Assembly: GCF_001984155.1 (NCBI RefSeq)
Contig: NZ_MTQO01000035.1
Span: 124,001 to 188,000 of the forward strand
Source: Actinosynnema sp. ALI-1.44
GTDB lineage: Bacteria; Actinomycetota; Actinomycetes; Mycobacteriales; Pseudonocardiaceae
Direction: 5' to 3'
Length of the DNA: 64,000 bases
This document shows positions 1-8,080 of this stretch, in pieces. The translations under genes were made by a program, and so were the position numbers. Below the pieces are notes generated by a model, which saw only the letters and a program-made list of their open reading frames with translations, searched no databases and was not told the origin of the DNA. Each line of letters starts with the position of its first letter. Position 1 is the first letter of the stretch.

Positions 1-1211
1 AGGCCGCGGGTCGCCGGGGTGGCCAGGATCTTCTGCTCCGAGGCCAGGTCCAGCATCCCGTCGTCGCCGAGTTTGAAGCGCGACAACTGGTTGTGCCCGT
101 TGAACGGCTCGAAGTCCGCTGCGGTGCCGTCGTTCGGCGCGTCACCGGCCGGGGTGTTCAACGGCGGCGCGTAGTAGATGTAGATCCACTTGTTGGTCGC
201 GAAGTCCGGGTCGATCGCGACGCCCTGCAGGCCGTCCTCGTCGTGGTTGTAGACGGGGATCTTGCCGATCTGCTTGGTGGTCGCGTCCGGAGTGGTCAGG
301 TAGACCGCGCCGTCACGGGACGTGTGCAGCACACGCCGGTCGGGCAGGACCGCGAGGGCGATCGGCTCCCCGGTCTTCTCCTCGCCCTTGGCGAGCGTGA
401 TCTGGTCGAAGTCGGAGTCGACCGGCTGCTCGTCCGGGCCCGGCGAGCAGTTGCCCGGCAACACACCGGCGGCGTACTTGATCCCGCCGACCAGGTGCTT
501 GCGGAACGCGTCCTCGCTGTAGGACTCCTTGGTGTGCCCGCCGCCGGTGTACCACGAACGGCCGCGATTGGCGTTGTGGCACCAGGCGATCGGGTGGTCG
601 CCCATCGCGCCGTCGCCGGGCTGGTAGCTCTTCTCGTCCAAAGTAGCCAGTACTTTGACGTTCGCCCGCGGGTTGGTGCGGTAGTTGTACCACTCGTCGG
701 TGCGCACCCACTTGTTCGGCACACCGGCCGTCGACGGGTGCGAGTGGTCCGCCACGTCGACCGTCGCCTGCTGGATGTGCGGGTGTGACTTGAAGTAGGC
801 GCCGACGAGCTCGCCGTACCACGGCCAGTCGTACTCGGTGTCCGACGCGGCGTGCACCCCCACGTAACCGCCGCCGTCGTTGATGTAACGCTCGAAAGCC
901 GCCTGCTGGTCGGCGTTGAGCACGTCACCCGTGGTCGAGAGCCACACCACGGCGGCGTACTGGTCCAGGTTCGCGTCGGTGAACGCCCCCGCGTCCTCGG
1001 TCGTGAACACCTCGAAGTTGTTCTGCTGCCCCAGTTGCTGGATCGCGGCGATCCCGTCGGGGATCGAGTCGTGCCGGAAGCCGGTCGTCTTGGAAAAGAC
1101 CAGGATGTGCGGCTGGTCGGGGTGCGCGGCCGCAGGCAGGGCGCTCGCCACCCCCAGTCCTGTGGTCAGTGCCACAGCGGCTGCGCACACGCGCAGGGTT
1201 AACCGTCCCAC
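1..1211 (-). CDS. Secreted ThuA-domain / PQQ-dependent sugar dehydrogenase-like protein (3' end cut by window edge)
   Basis: Starts at a GTG with GGAG 9 bases upstream; the first 403 codons are inside the window. Residues 1-29 form a Sec signal peptide ending ALPAAAH. A ThuA domain follows (about 34-250): HILVFSKTTGFRHDSI, VWLSTTGDVL, GGGYVGVHAASDTEYDW and HPIAWCHNANRGRSWYTGGG. After a short linker comes the start of a six-bladed glucose/sorbosone dehydrogenase domain (ITLAKGEEKTGEPIALAVLP, HTSRDGAVYL, LQGVAIDPDF). This ThuA-GSDH layout is common in actinomycete extracellular carbohydrate proteins; the substrate is unknown. It is the last gene seen of the ROK-ABC-dehydrogenase operon, 156 bases after the dehydrogenase, so its role in the same sugar pathway is inferred. 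Confidence 0.85.
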   Translation of the reverse strand, partial: MGRLTLRVCAAAVALTTGLGVASALPAAAHPDQPHILVFSKTTGFRHDSIPDGIAAIQQLGQQNNFEVFTTEDAGAFTDANLDQYAAVVWLSTTGDVLNADQQAAFERYINDGGGYVGVHAASDTEYDWPWYGELVGAYFKSHPHIQQATVDVADHSHPSTAGVPNKWVRTDEWYNYRTNPRANVKVLATLDEKSYQPGDGAMGDHPIAWCHNANRGRSWYTGGGHTKESYSEDAFRKHLVGGIKYAAGVLPGNCSPGPDEQPVDSDFDQITLAKGEEKTGEPIALAVLPDRRVLHTSRDGAVYLTTPDATTKQIGKIPVYNHDEDGLQGVAIDPDFATNKWIYIYYAPPLNTPAGDAPNDGTAADFEPFNGHNQLSRFKLGDDGMLDLASEQKILATPATRG

Positions 1212-1299
1212 TGGTAAGTTCTCCTTGCTCGCAGCGGTTGCGTGACCGTGAGAGGGGAAGTTCCAACTCCTTTCGAACTGGTCGGTCTGTGGGCGACGA

Positions 1300-1336
1300 C
1301 GCTGCCCGGCCGGGCTGCACCCCGACGCGGGCAGCG
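1300..1336 (-). repeat. Inverted repeat between dehydrogenase and ThuA gene
   Basis: Arms CGCTGCCC and GGGCAGCG (8 bp) enclose a 21-base GC-rich loop in the 156-bp gap of the operon. It could act as a partial terminator or mRNA stabiliser that separates expression of the last gene; no U-tract follows, so this is only suggestive. Confidence 0.3.
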
Positions 1337-1367
1337 TCCCACTCGTGCTTTTTCAGGACACCGTCGC

Positions 1368-2525
1368 TCAGGACACGGGAGTCCACTGGGACTCGTTGCC
1401 CGCACTGGCCTCCACCGCACCGAGGACCTGCTGAACCTGCAGGCCGTCGGCGAAGCTCGGCGCCGGATCGGTGCCGTCACCTATATGGGTGAGAAAATCG
1501 AACACCTCGTGGGTGAAGGTGTGTTCATAACCGATGATGTGGCCGGGTGGCCACCAGGCACCGACGTACGGGTGCGTCGCCTCGGTGATCAGGACCCGCC
1601 GGAACCCGGCGGTCTCGTCGGCGATCTCACCGTCGTAGTACGACAGCTCGTTCATCGACTCGAAGTCGAACGCCAGGCTGCCCTTCTCACCGTTGACCTC
1701 GAGGCGCATCGAGTTCTTGCGGCCGAGCGCGAACCGGGTCGCCTCGTAGGACGCCATCACGCCGGACGGGAACTTCCCGATGAACAACGCGGCGTCGTCC
1801 ACCGTGACGTCGTCGAGCCTGCCGTCCGGGTCACCCGCGATCGGTCGCTTGTGGACGAACGTCTCGGTCAGCGCGGACACGCCGGTGAGCTGCTCGCCGA
1901 GGACGAACTGCGACGCGTCGATGATGTGCGCGCCGATGTCGCCGAGCGCACCCGATCCCGCCTCTTCCTTGCGCAGCCGCCACGCCATCGGCGCGTTCGA
2001 ATCCGACAGCCAGTCCTGCAGGTACTGCGCGCGCACGTGCCGGATCTTGCCGAGCTTGCCCTCGGCGATCATCCGGCGCGCCACGGCGAGTGCGGGCACC
2101 CTGCGGTAGTTGAACGCCACCATCGAGCGCTGTCCCCGTGCCGAGGCGGCGGCAGCGGCCTCGGCCATCTCCCGCGCCTCCTGCACCGAGTTGGCCAGCG
2201 GCTTCTCGCACAGCACGTGCTTGCCCGCCTCCAGCGCGGCGATCGCGATGTCCTTGTGCGAGTCGCCGGGTGTGCAGATGTCGACGATCTGCACGTCGTC
2301 GCGGGCGATCAGCGCCCGCCAGTCCGTCTCGACGTCCTCCCAGCCGAGCTTGGCCGCGGCGGCCTTCGTGCGCTCGAGGTCACGACCACCGAGCACGGCC
2401 AGCCGCGGCGCCTGCGGCACGTCGAAGAAGTGGTGCACGGTGCGCCAGGCGTGCGAATGGACCCTCCCCATGAAGGCGTGGCCCACCATGCCGACGCCGA
2501 TAGTCCCGTCGCCTGCGTTGCTCAT
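1368..2525 (-). CDS. Gfo/Idh/MocA family oxidoreductase
   Basis: 385 aa, the family's usual length. The N-terminal NAD(P)-binding Rossmann fold starts GVGMVGHAFMGRVHSHAW. The catalytic EKP motif is present in HVLCEKPLANSVQEAREM, and HVRAQYLQDW plus GDIGAHIIDASQFVLG belong to the C-terminal alpha/beta domain. The family oxidises or reduces sugars and inositols in the cytoplasm. It lies 51 bases after the sugar-binding lipoprotein gene, so it probably acts on the sugar or sugar derivative imported by that ABC system. RBS AAGGGTGATCG precedes the ATG. The exact substrate (inositol, hexose or keto-sugar) cannot be read from sequence. Confidence 0.9.
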   Translation of the reverse strand: MSNAGDGTIGVGMVGHAFMGRVHSHAWRTVHHFFDVPQAPRLAVLGGRDLERTKAAAAKLGWEDVETDWRALIARDDVQIVDICTPGDSHKDIAIAALEAGKHVLCEKPLANSVQEAREMAEAAAAASARGQRSMVAFNYRRVPALAVARRMIAEGKLGKIRHVRAQYLQDWLSDSNAPMAWRLRKEEAGSGALGDIGAHIIDASQFVLGEQLTGVSALTETFVHKRPIAGDPDGRLDDVTVDDAALFIGKFPSGVMASYEATRFALGRKNSMRLEVNGEKGSLAFDFESMNELSYYDGEIADETAGFRRVLITEATHPYVGAWWPPGHIIGYEHTFTHEVFDFLTHIGDGTDPAPSFADGLQVQQVLGAVEASAGNESQWTPVS

Positions 2526-2576
2526 CGATCACCCTTCCTTGTCAAAAACGGCCTACACACCCCGGTCAGCCGCCTG

Positions 2577-3647
2577 TTATGAGTCGAACGCCACGTCGGC
2601 GTACTGGGCGGCGTTCTCCTTGGTGACCACCGCGGAGTAGGTGGTGATCAGTGCCGGGATCTCGTGCTCGGCGAGGTCGCCCATCCCCTTGGCCTGGCCA
2701 AGCAGGCGCGCCAGCGCGATCGCCGACGACGACATCGACGGGCTGTAGAGCACCGTCGCCTTGATGACGTCGCTGTCCGCCTTGATCTTGTCGATCATGT
2801 TCTTCGAGCCCGCGCCGCCGACCATGATGAACTCCTTGCGGTTGGCCGCGCTGATCGCGGCCATCACGCCGATGCCCTGGTCGTCGTCGTGGTTCCACAA
2901 CGCGTCCAGCTTCGGCGCCGCCTGCAGCAGGTTCGCCGTGGCCTTCTCCCCCGTCTCCACGGTGAACTCGGCGGCCTGGCGCGGGCCGACCGCGAACCCG
3001 GCCTTGGCCAACGCGTCCTTGAAGCCCTTGCTGCGGTCCTGGGTCAGCGGCAGCGAGTCGATCCCGGCGATCTCGCCGATGATCGGGTTGCTGATGCCCT
3101 TCTTCTTCATCTCCGCGGCGATGTAGTTGCCCGCGTTGACACCCATCCGGTAGTTGTCGCCGCCGATCCACGTCCGGTACGCCAGCGGCGTGTCGAAGAT
3201 CCGGTCGAGGTTGATCACCGGGATGCCCTTGTCCATCGCGGCCTGGCCGACCGAGGTGAGCTGCTTGCCGTCCATCGGCAGGATCACCAGCACGTCGACC
3301 TTCTGGTTGATCAGCGTCTCGACCTGGGCGATCTGCTGGCTGGCGTCGTTGGTGCCCTCGGTGGCCTTCAGCGTGACGTCGGCCTTGAACTTCTCGGCCT
3401 GCGCCTTGGCGTTCTTGGTGATCGCGGCGATCCAGCCGTGGTCGGCCGCGGGCGCGGAGAACCCGATGGTCACCATCTTGCCCGCTTTGGCGTTGTCGCC
3501 CTGGCCCGCGGCGACGTTGGCGCCGCCGTTGGCCTGCGCGGCAGGCGGTTCGTTGGACGTGCACCCGGCGAGTAAGGCACCCGCGCCCACGGCAGCTCCG
3601 CCGATCAGGAACCCGCGGCGGGCAAGGGAGGTAGGCAGGTCGGTCAT
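2577..3647 (-). CDS. Sugar ABC transporter substrate-binding lipoprotein
   Basis: About 356 aa. The N-terminus has a twin-arginine lipoprotein signal (LARRGFLIGG, lipobox LLAGC), so the protein is exported folded and lipid-anchored. The mature part is a type I periplasmic binding protein (Peripla_BP_4) resembling RbsB: VTIGFSAPAADHGWIAAITK, LINQKVDVLVILPMDG, GIPVINLDR, LWNHDDDQGIGVMAAI. Two ATGs are adjacent; AGGAG sits 7 bases from the second (3647), which is preferred over 3650. It captures the sugar for the downstream-numbered permease/ATPase genes. A strong hairpin separates it from the permease gene. Confidence 0.9.
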   Translation of the reverse strand: MTDLPTSLARRGFLIGGAAVGAGALLAGCTSNEPPAAQANGGANVAAGQGDNAKAGKMVTIGFSAPAADHGWIAAITKNAKAQAEKFKADVTLKATEGTNDASQQIAQVETLINQKVDVLVILPMDGKQLTSVGQAAMDKGIPVINLDRIFDTPLAYRTWIGGDNYRMGVNAGNYIAAEMKKKGISNPIIGEIAGIDSLPLTQDRSKGFKDALAKAGFAVGPRQAAEFTVETGEKATANLLQAAPKLDALWNHDDDQGIGVMAAISAANRKEFIMVGGAGSKNMIDKIKADSDVIKATVLYSPSMSSSAIALARLLGQAKGMGDLAEHEIPALITTYSAVVTKENAAQYADVAFDS

Positions 3648-3667
3648 CATTGATCTCCTGGTGTGAG

Positions 3668-3713
3668 CTCGTGAGTGTTTGCCGGGGTTCCAACCCCGGC
3701 AAACACTCACGAG
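3668..3713 (-). repeat. Perfect 22-bp-arm hairpin inside the sugar ABC operon
   Basis: Two perfect 22-base arms (3668-3689 and 3692-3713; core GTGAGTGTTTGCCGGGGTT) are separated by CC. It lies 3 bases after the permease stop and about 18 bases before the binding-protein RBS. Such intra-operon hairpins typically protect upstream mRNA or attenuate read-through so that transporter subunits are made in different amounts. Confidence 0.75.
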
Positions 3714-3716
3714 GGT

Positions 3717-4730
3717 TTACGTGGTGGCGCGGGCTTTGTTGGTGCGGAACTGCAGGAGCACGGCGATCACGATGATCGCGCCCTTGGCGATGTTCTGGAC
3801 TTCGGTCGGCAGGTTGTTCTGCACGAAGATGTTGGTGATCAGCGTGAAGATCAGCACGCCGATCAGGGTGCCGACCATCGTGCCGCGGCCACCGGTCAGC
3901 GCGGTGCCGCCGATGACCACCGCCGCGATCGCGTCCAGTTCGTAGAACATGCCGTTGGTCGACGAACCGGCGGTGGTGCGCGCCGCCAGCATGATCGCGG
4001 TGACACCGGCGAGCAGACCGGCGAAGCCGTACACCATGGCGATGTGGCGCTTGACGTTGATGCCTGCCAGGCGCGTGGCCTCGGGGTTGCCGCCGACGGC
4101 GAACGTGCGGCGGCCGAATGTCGTGCGGTTGAGCAGGACCCACCCGGCGGCCACCACGACGACCAGGATCCACACCAGGGTCGGCACACCGAGGAACTCA
4201 CCTCGGAAGAACGTCAGGAAGCCCTGGTCGGACACGACCTGGGTCCGCTTGTTGCTCAGGTACTCGGCCAGGCCACGGGCGGAGATGTACATCGCGAGCG
4301 TGGCGATGAACGGCACCATCCGGCCGTAGGCGATCAACAAACCGTTGACCAGACCGGCGCCGAGACCGACCAGCAAACCCGTGACGACCATGACGAACGG
4401 CCCGTAGGACTGCGTCGCCAGCGTGGTCATCCAGACGCTGGCCAAGCCGACCACCGAACCGACCGACAGGTCGATGCCGCCGGAGATGATCACGAACGTC
4501 ATGCCGACCGCGACCACGCCGGACGGCGCCGCCAGCCGCAGGATCGTGTCCAGGTTGCTGCCGGTGAGGAAGTTGTCCGGGCTGGTGATCCACCCGATCA
4601 GGATCAACAGCACCAGCACACCGAACAGGCTGGCAAGGCGCAGATCCAGGCCCAGCCCCTGCCTGGCTCGCGGTGCCGGGCTCACCGGCACTCCGGTGTC
4701 CCCCTTGGCTACGGGGTCTAACTGCGTCAC
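3717..4730 (-). CDS. Sugar ABC transporter permease (RbsC/BPD_transp_2 family)
   Basis: 337 aa integral membrane protein with about 8-10 hydrophobic segments beginning near residue 30 (LASLFGVLVLLILIGWI). Family motifs include GMTFVIISGGIDLSVGSVVG and FAVGGNPEATRLAGI, typical of ribose/xylose/inositol permeases of the RbsC class. It forms the membrane channel for the RbsA-like ATPase encoded just upstream. The GTG start overlaps the ATPase stop as GTGA, with GGAGGGA upstream, so the two are translationally coupled. Substrate unknown. Confidence 0.92.
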   Translation of the reverse strand: MTQLDPVAKGDTGVPVSPAPRARQGLGLDLRLASLFGVLVLLILIGWITSPDNFLTGSNLDTILRLAAPSGVVAVGMTFVIISGGIDLSVGSVVGLASVWMTTLATQSYGPFVMVVTGLLVGLGAGLVNGLLIAYGRMVPFIATLAMYISARGLAEYLSNKRTQVVSDQGFLTFFRGEFLGVPTLVWILVVVVAAGWVLLNRTTFGRRTFAVGGNPEATRLAGINVKRHIAMVYGFAGLLAGVTAIMLAARTTAGSSTNGMFYELDAIAAVVIGGTALTGGRGTMVGTLIGVLIFTLITNIFVQNNLPTEVQNIAKGAIIVIAVLLQFRTNKARATT

Positions 4731-6244
4731 GCCGCACTTCCCTCCATCACCATGTCCAACACGTCCGCCTCGGTCAGCTCGTCGGCGGGCGCCTCATGGA
4801 TCACCCGTCCATCGCGCAGCACCAGCACCCGGTCGGCCAGACCGAGCACCTCGGGCATCTCGCTGGAGACCAGCACCAGCGCCACGCCGTCCGCGGCCAG
4901 TTCCCGGATCAACCGGTACAGCTCCGCCCGCGCGCCCACGTCCACGCCCCGGGTCGGTTCGTCGAGCAGCAGCACCCGGCAGCCGTGCACGAGCCACCGC
5001 GCGACGACGGCTTTCTGCTGGTTGCCACCGGAGAGCGTGCTGACGTTGCGGCGCGGGTCGGCCGGGCGCAGGTCGAGGTCCTCCAGCTTGGCGCGGGAGT
5101 CCTTGAGTTCCTTCGCCCGGTCGGTGAACCCGAAGCTGCTGTAGGAACGCATGCTCGCCAGGGTCACGTTCTGCGCCACCGACATGTCCATCAGCAACGC
5201 CTGGCTCTTGCGCTCCTCCGGCGCCAGGCCGACGCCCGCGTCCACCGCGGACCGCACGTCGCCGTTGCGCAGCTTCTTGCCGTTGACCGTGACCGTGCCC
5301 TCGCTGGCCTTGCGGGCGCCGAAGATCGTCTCGAGGATCTCGCTGCGGCCCGCGCCGACCAGTCCGGCGATGCCGAGGATCTCGCCCGCGTGCACGGTGA
5401 AGCTCACGTCGGCGAACTCGTCCTCCCGGCCGAGCCGCTCGACCTTCAGCACCTCGGTCGAGGTGTCCACGGTGGACTCCTCGCGGTTCGGGTACACCGT
5501 TTCCACGCGCTTGCCCGACATCAGCGCCACCAGCTCGGAGGTCGGCGTGTCCGCGGCGAGGTCGCGTGCCATCGTGCGGCCGTCCTTGATGACCGTGACC
5601 CGGTGGCCGATCTCGCGGATCTCCTCGAGGCGGTGCGAGATGTAGACGACCGCGACGCCCTGGGCGGTCAGGTCCGCGACCACGCGGAACAGGTTGGTGA
5701 CCTCGTCGGCGGCCAGTGCGGCCGTCGGCTCGTCCATCACGATCAGCTTGGCGTCGTGCGCCAGCGCCCGTGCCATCGACACCAGCTGCTGGCCCGCCGC
5801 GGACAGGTCACCGACCTCGCGCTCGGGCGGGATCTCCGGGTGGCCGAGGCGCTTGAGCAGCGCGGTCGCCTCCTTGCGGGCCTGGCGGTCCTTGGTGAAC
5901 CCCCAGCTGGCGCGCTCGTGGCCGAGGAAGATGTTGTCCGCGACCGACAGGCCGGGGATCAGGTCGAGTTCCTGGTACATGGTGGCCACGCCCATCCGCA
6001 GCGCGGCGACCGGCGTGGACAGCGTGGTTTTCTCGCCCTGCCAGAGGATGTCGCCCTCGTCCGGTTGGTGCGCCCCGGCCAGTACCTTGATCAGGGTGGA
6101 CTTGCCCGCGCCGTTCTGGCCGAGCAGGCAGTGCACCTCCCCCGCGCGGACCGTCAGGTCCACGCCGTCGAGCGCACGAACTCCCGGGAACGTCTTGACG
6201 ATCCCGGTCATCTGCAGCAGCGCTGTGGTCGCTTCGGCGGTCAA
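4727..6244 (-). CDS. Sugar ABC transporter ATP-binding protein with two ABC domains (RbsA/MglA type)
   Basis: 505 aa carrying two fused nucleotide-binding domains. The first has Walker A GQNGAGKSTL, signature DLSAAGQQ and Walker B LIVMDEPTAAL. The second has the degenerate P-loop GLVGAGRSE, signature TLSGGNQQKAV and Walker B VLLLDEPTRGVDVG. This architecture defines carbohydrate-uptake CUT2 ATPases for pentoses, galactosides or inositol. The start is a TTG overlapping the ROK regulator stop (TTGA), with GGAGG 8 bases upstream; an ATG 11 codons in is a less likely alternative. Confidence 0.92.
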   Translation of the reverse strand: MTAEATTALLQMTGIVKTFPGVRALDGVDLTVRAGEVHCLLGQNGAGKSTLIKVLAGAHQPDEGDILWQGEKTTLSTPVAALRMGVATMYQELDLIPGLSVADNIFLGHERASWGFTKDRQARKEATALLKRLGHPEIPPEREVGDLSAAGQQLVSMARALAHDAKLIVMDEPTAALAADEVTNLFRVVADLTAQGVAVVYISHRLEEIREIGHRVTVIKDGRTMARDLAADTPTSELVALMSGKRVETVYPNREESTVDTSTEVLKVERLGREDEFADVSFTVHAGEILGIAGLVGAGRSEILETIFGARKASEGTVTVNGKKLRNGDVRSAVDAGVGLAPEERKSQALLMDMSVAQNVTLASMRSYSSFGFTDRAKELKDSRAKLEDLDLRPADPRRNVSTLSGGNQQKAVVARWLVHGCRVLLLDEPTRGVDVGARAELYRLIRELAADGVALVLVSSEMPEVLGLADRVLVLRDGRVIHEAPADELTEADVLDMVMEGSAA

Positions 6245-7485
6245 GCGGGTGCCTCCGTTGATTCACTTCGTTCCGGTACCTGAGTCGGGTCGTCGAAGAC
6301 CCGGCTCAACGCGGCCAACGCACCGCCGGTCCGCGCGGCGGTGAACCCCAGTTCCGAGCCGACCACCCGGACGGCCGCGGCCTCGGCGACCACTGCCCTG
6401 GCCGCCACCTCGATCCGGGCCGGTTCGATCAGCCAGTCCGGCAGGGCCGCGAAGTAGCCGCCGAGCACGACGACGGCCGGGCTCAGCACGTTGACCACAA
6501 TGGACACTCCGACGCCGAGTGCGGCGCCGATCTGGTGCAGGGCGCCGAGCGTGCGCTGATCGCCGTGCTCGGCCCGGGAACGGATGATCGCCATCCGCTC
6601 CTCGATGGGACGGCTGGGGTCCGACACCGGGTCGCCCGGCGCGGCCAGCGCGTGGAACAACGCGGCCAGCCCGACCTGGGTCTCCCAGCAGCCGCGCCGT
6701 CCGCACGAGCACTGGGGGCCCATCGGGTCCATCGACATGTGGCCGACCTCGCCCGCGTACCCGATGGATCCGCGCACGAGACGGCCACCGGCGATCACCC
6801 CGGCGCCGATGCCGAAGTCGCCCGTGACGTAGACGAGGTCGGCGGTGCCGCGCATGCCGCCCGCCTCGAACTCGGCCGTCGCGGACAGGTTCGCGTCGTT
6901 GTCGACCGAGATGCGGCTCAGGGGGAACCCGAGCCGCCCGGCGAGGCCGTCCGCGAGCGGGGCCTCGCGCCAGCGCAACCGGGGCGACAGGCGCACGACA
7001 CCGCGACCGGTGTCGACCAGGCCGGGGACCGACACGGTGATCCCCGCCGGGTACGCACCGACGACGTGCGCCAGTTCCTCGTCGGCGACTTCGGCGAGCT
7101 TGTCGATGGTGCGGTCGACTCCGGCGGACAGGACGTCGAAGGGGACCTGCCGGTCGGCGACCACGGCGCCGGTGGTGTCGACGGAGGTCGCGGCCAGGTG
7201 GTCGACACCGATCTCCAGCCCGATGCCGCGGGCGCCGTCGCTGTCGAGTTCGACGATCTGACCGGGTCTGCCCTGACCGCCGGCGGCGACACCGCCTGCC
7301 CGGACCAGTCCGCGCGCGATCAGTTCGGCCACCAGTGTGGACACAGTCGCCTTGCTCAGGCCGGACAACACCGCCAGTTGCGCACGGGACAAGCCGCCCT
7401 GCTCCCTGAGCACGCGGATGACCCAGGCGAGGTTCGCCCTGCGCAATGCGGCGCGGTCGGTCGGCTGCTCCGGCATGACCGGCAC
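6241..7485 (-). CDS. ROK-family transcriptional regulator
   Basis: 414 aa. A winged helix-turn-helix lies at about 12-70 (GGLSRAQLAVLSGLSKATVSTLVAELIARGLV). The ROK fold follows: sugar-binding segment ISVDNDANLSATAEFEAGG, and the zinc-cluster region GHMSMDPMGPQCSCGRRGCWETQVG with its CxCGxxGC cysteines. XylR/NagC-like ROK repressors sense a sugar or sugar phosphate. As first gene of the operon it probably autoregulates and controls the ABC transporter. The GTG at 7485 has GGAG 5 bases upstream; ATG at 7476 is possible. Confidence 0.9.
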   Translation of the reverse strand: MPVMPEQPTDRAALRRANLAWVIRVLREQGGLSRAQLAVLSGLSKATVSTLVAELIARGLVRAGGVAAGGQGRPGQIVELDSDGARGIGLEIGVDHLAATSVDTTGAVVADRQVPFDVLSAGVDRTIDKLAEVADEELAHVVGAYPAGITVSVPGLVDTGRGVVRLSPRLRWREAPLADGLAGRLGFPLSRISVDNDANLSATAEFEAGGMRGTADLVYVTGDFGIGAGVIAGGRLVRGSIGYAGEVGHMSMDPMGPQCSCGRRGCWETQVGLAALFHALAAPGDPVSDPSRPIEERMAIIRSRAEHGDQRTLGALHQIGAALGVGVSIVVNVLSPAVVVLGGYFAALPDWLIEPARIEVAARAVVAEAAAVRVVGSELGFTAARTGGALAALSRVFDDPTQVPERSESTEAPA

Positions 7486-7654
7486 ACCAGCTCCACTTCG
7501 TTGGGTAACTAGCCGAACTAAGGTGCTCTAGCTCACACGTAACCCTGAGTTCTGGGGTACTTGTATCGCAATCCGCCAAAAGTACTAATACATCCGGCGA
7601 CCTTTTGCTCAGCTCCGACAAAAGTTGGCTGAGTCTAGCGCGAAGTCACCCGGA

Positions 7655-7673
7655 GTTGAACCCTTTGTTCAAC
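7655..7673. promoter_or_regulatory. Candidate operator palindrome upstream of the ROK operon
   Basis: GTTGAAC-CCTTT-GTTCAAC: 7-bp perfect arms with a 5-base spacer, 170 bases upstream of the ROK gene, inside the 293-bp intergenic stretch 7486-7774. The same stretch has an imperfect stem CTCAGC...GCTGAG at 7608-7633. ROK repressors usually bind near the promoter, so this site fits as an operator, but binding is inferred. Confidence 0.4.
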
Positions 7674-7778
7674 CCGTGACCCAAACACGGCTTCAAGCGC
7701 CACCGAGCGCTTACAAGGGAGGATGGACACCCATCTCCGACCGGGAAGTAGGGAGATAGGTGCTTCGGACGAACGCGC

Positions 7779-8075
7779 TCAGGCCAGCGGGCCGCGCTTG
7801 ACGTCGTCGATGAACGCGGCGAACCCACCGCGAGAGAACATCAGGATCGGGCTGTCGTCGCCGAGCTTGCTGTCCCGAACCGCCATGACAGTGGGGTCGG
7901 GGGTGGAACCAACCTCAACACACTGACCGTGCGTGGCCGAACAGGAGGACTTACGCCACGCACCGACCTCGACACACTCGCCATGCGTGGCCGACCGCGA
8001 CGACTTGCGCCATGTGCCCACTTCGACACACGCACCGTGGGTTGCCGAACGGGATGACTTGCGCCAGTCCCACAA
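7779..8075 (-). CDS. DUF397 protein with triplicated WRKSS motif
   Basis: About 98 aa. DUF397 proteins normally have one N-terminal W-R-K-S-S-x-S ... C-V-E-V motif followed by a VRDSK segment. Here the motif occurs three times in tandem with an 18-residue (54-bp) period (WRKSSRSATHGACVEVG, WRKSSRSATHGECVEVG, WRKSSCSATHGQCVEVG) before the single VRDSKLGD and the C-terminal FSRGGFAAFIDDVK. A perfect GGAGGT precedes a TTG at 8075; the in-frame GTG at 8090, overlapping the upstream stop, is the alternative start. DUF397 proteins pair with DUF5753 regulators and are thought to modulate them. Confidence 0.85.
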   Translation of the reverse strand: MWDWRKSSRSATHGACVEVGTWRKSSRSATHGECVEVGAWRKSSCSATHGQCVEVGSTPDPTVMAVRDSKLGDDSPILMFSRGGFAAFIDDVKRGPLA

Positions 8076-8080
8076 GTGGT

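Noticed and set aside
1242-2582. 446-codon plus-strand frame opposite the dehydrogenase
   Set aside because: Antisense shadow; the minus strand encodes a full Gfo/Idh/MocA protein.
7646-7828. 60-codon minus-strand frame in the gap before the ROK operon
   Set aside because: Low-complexity composition, no RBS, overlaps the DUF397 gene; the gap is better explained as control DNA.
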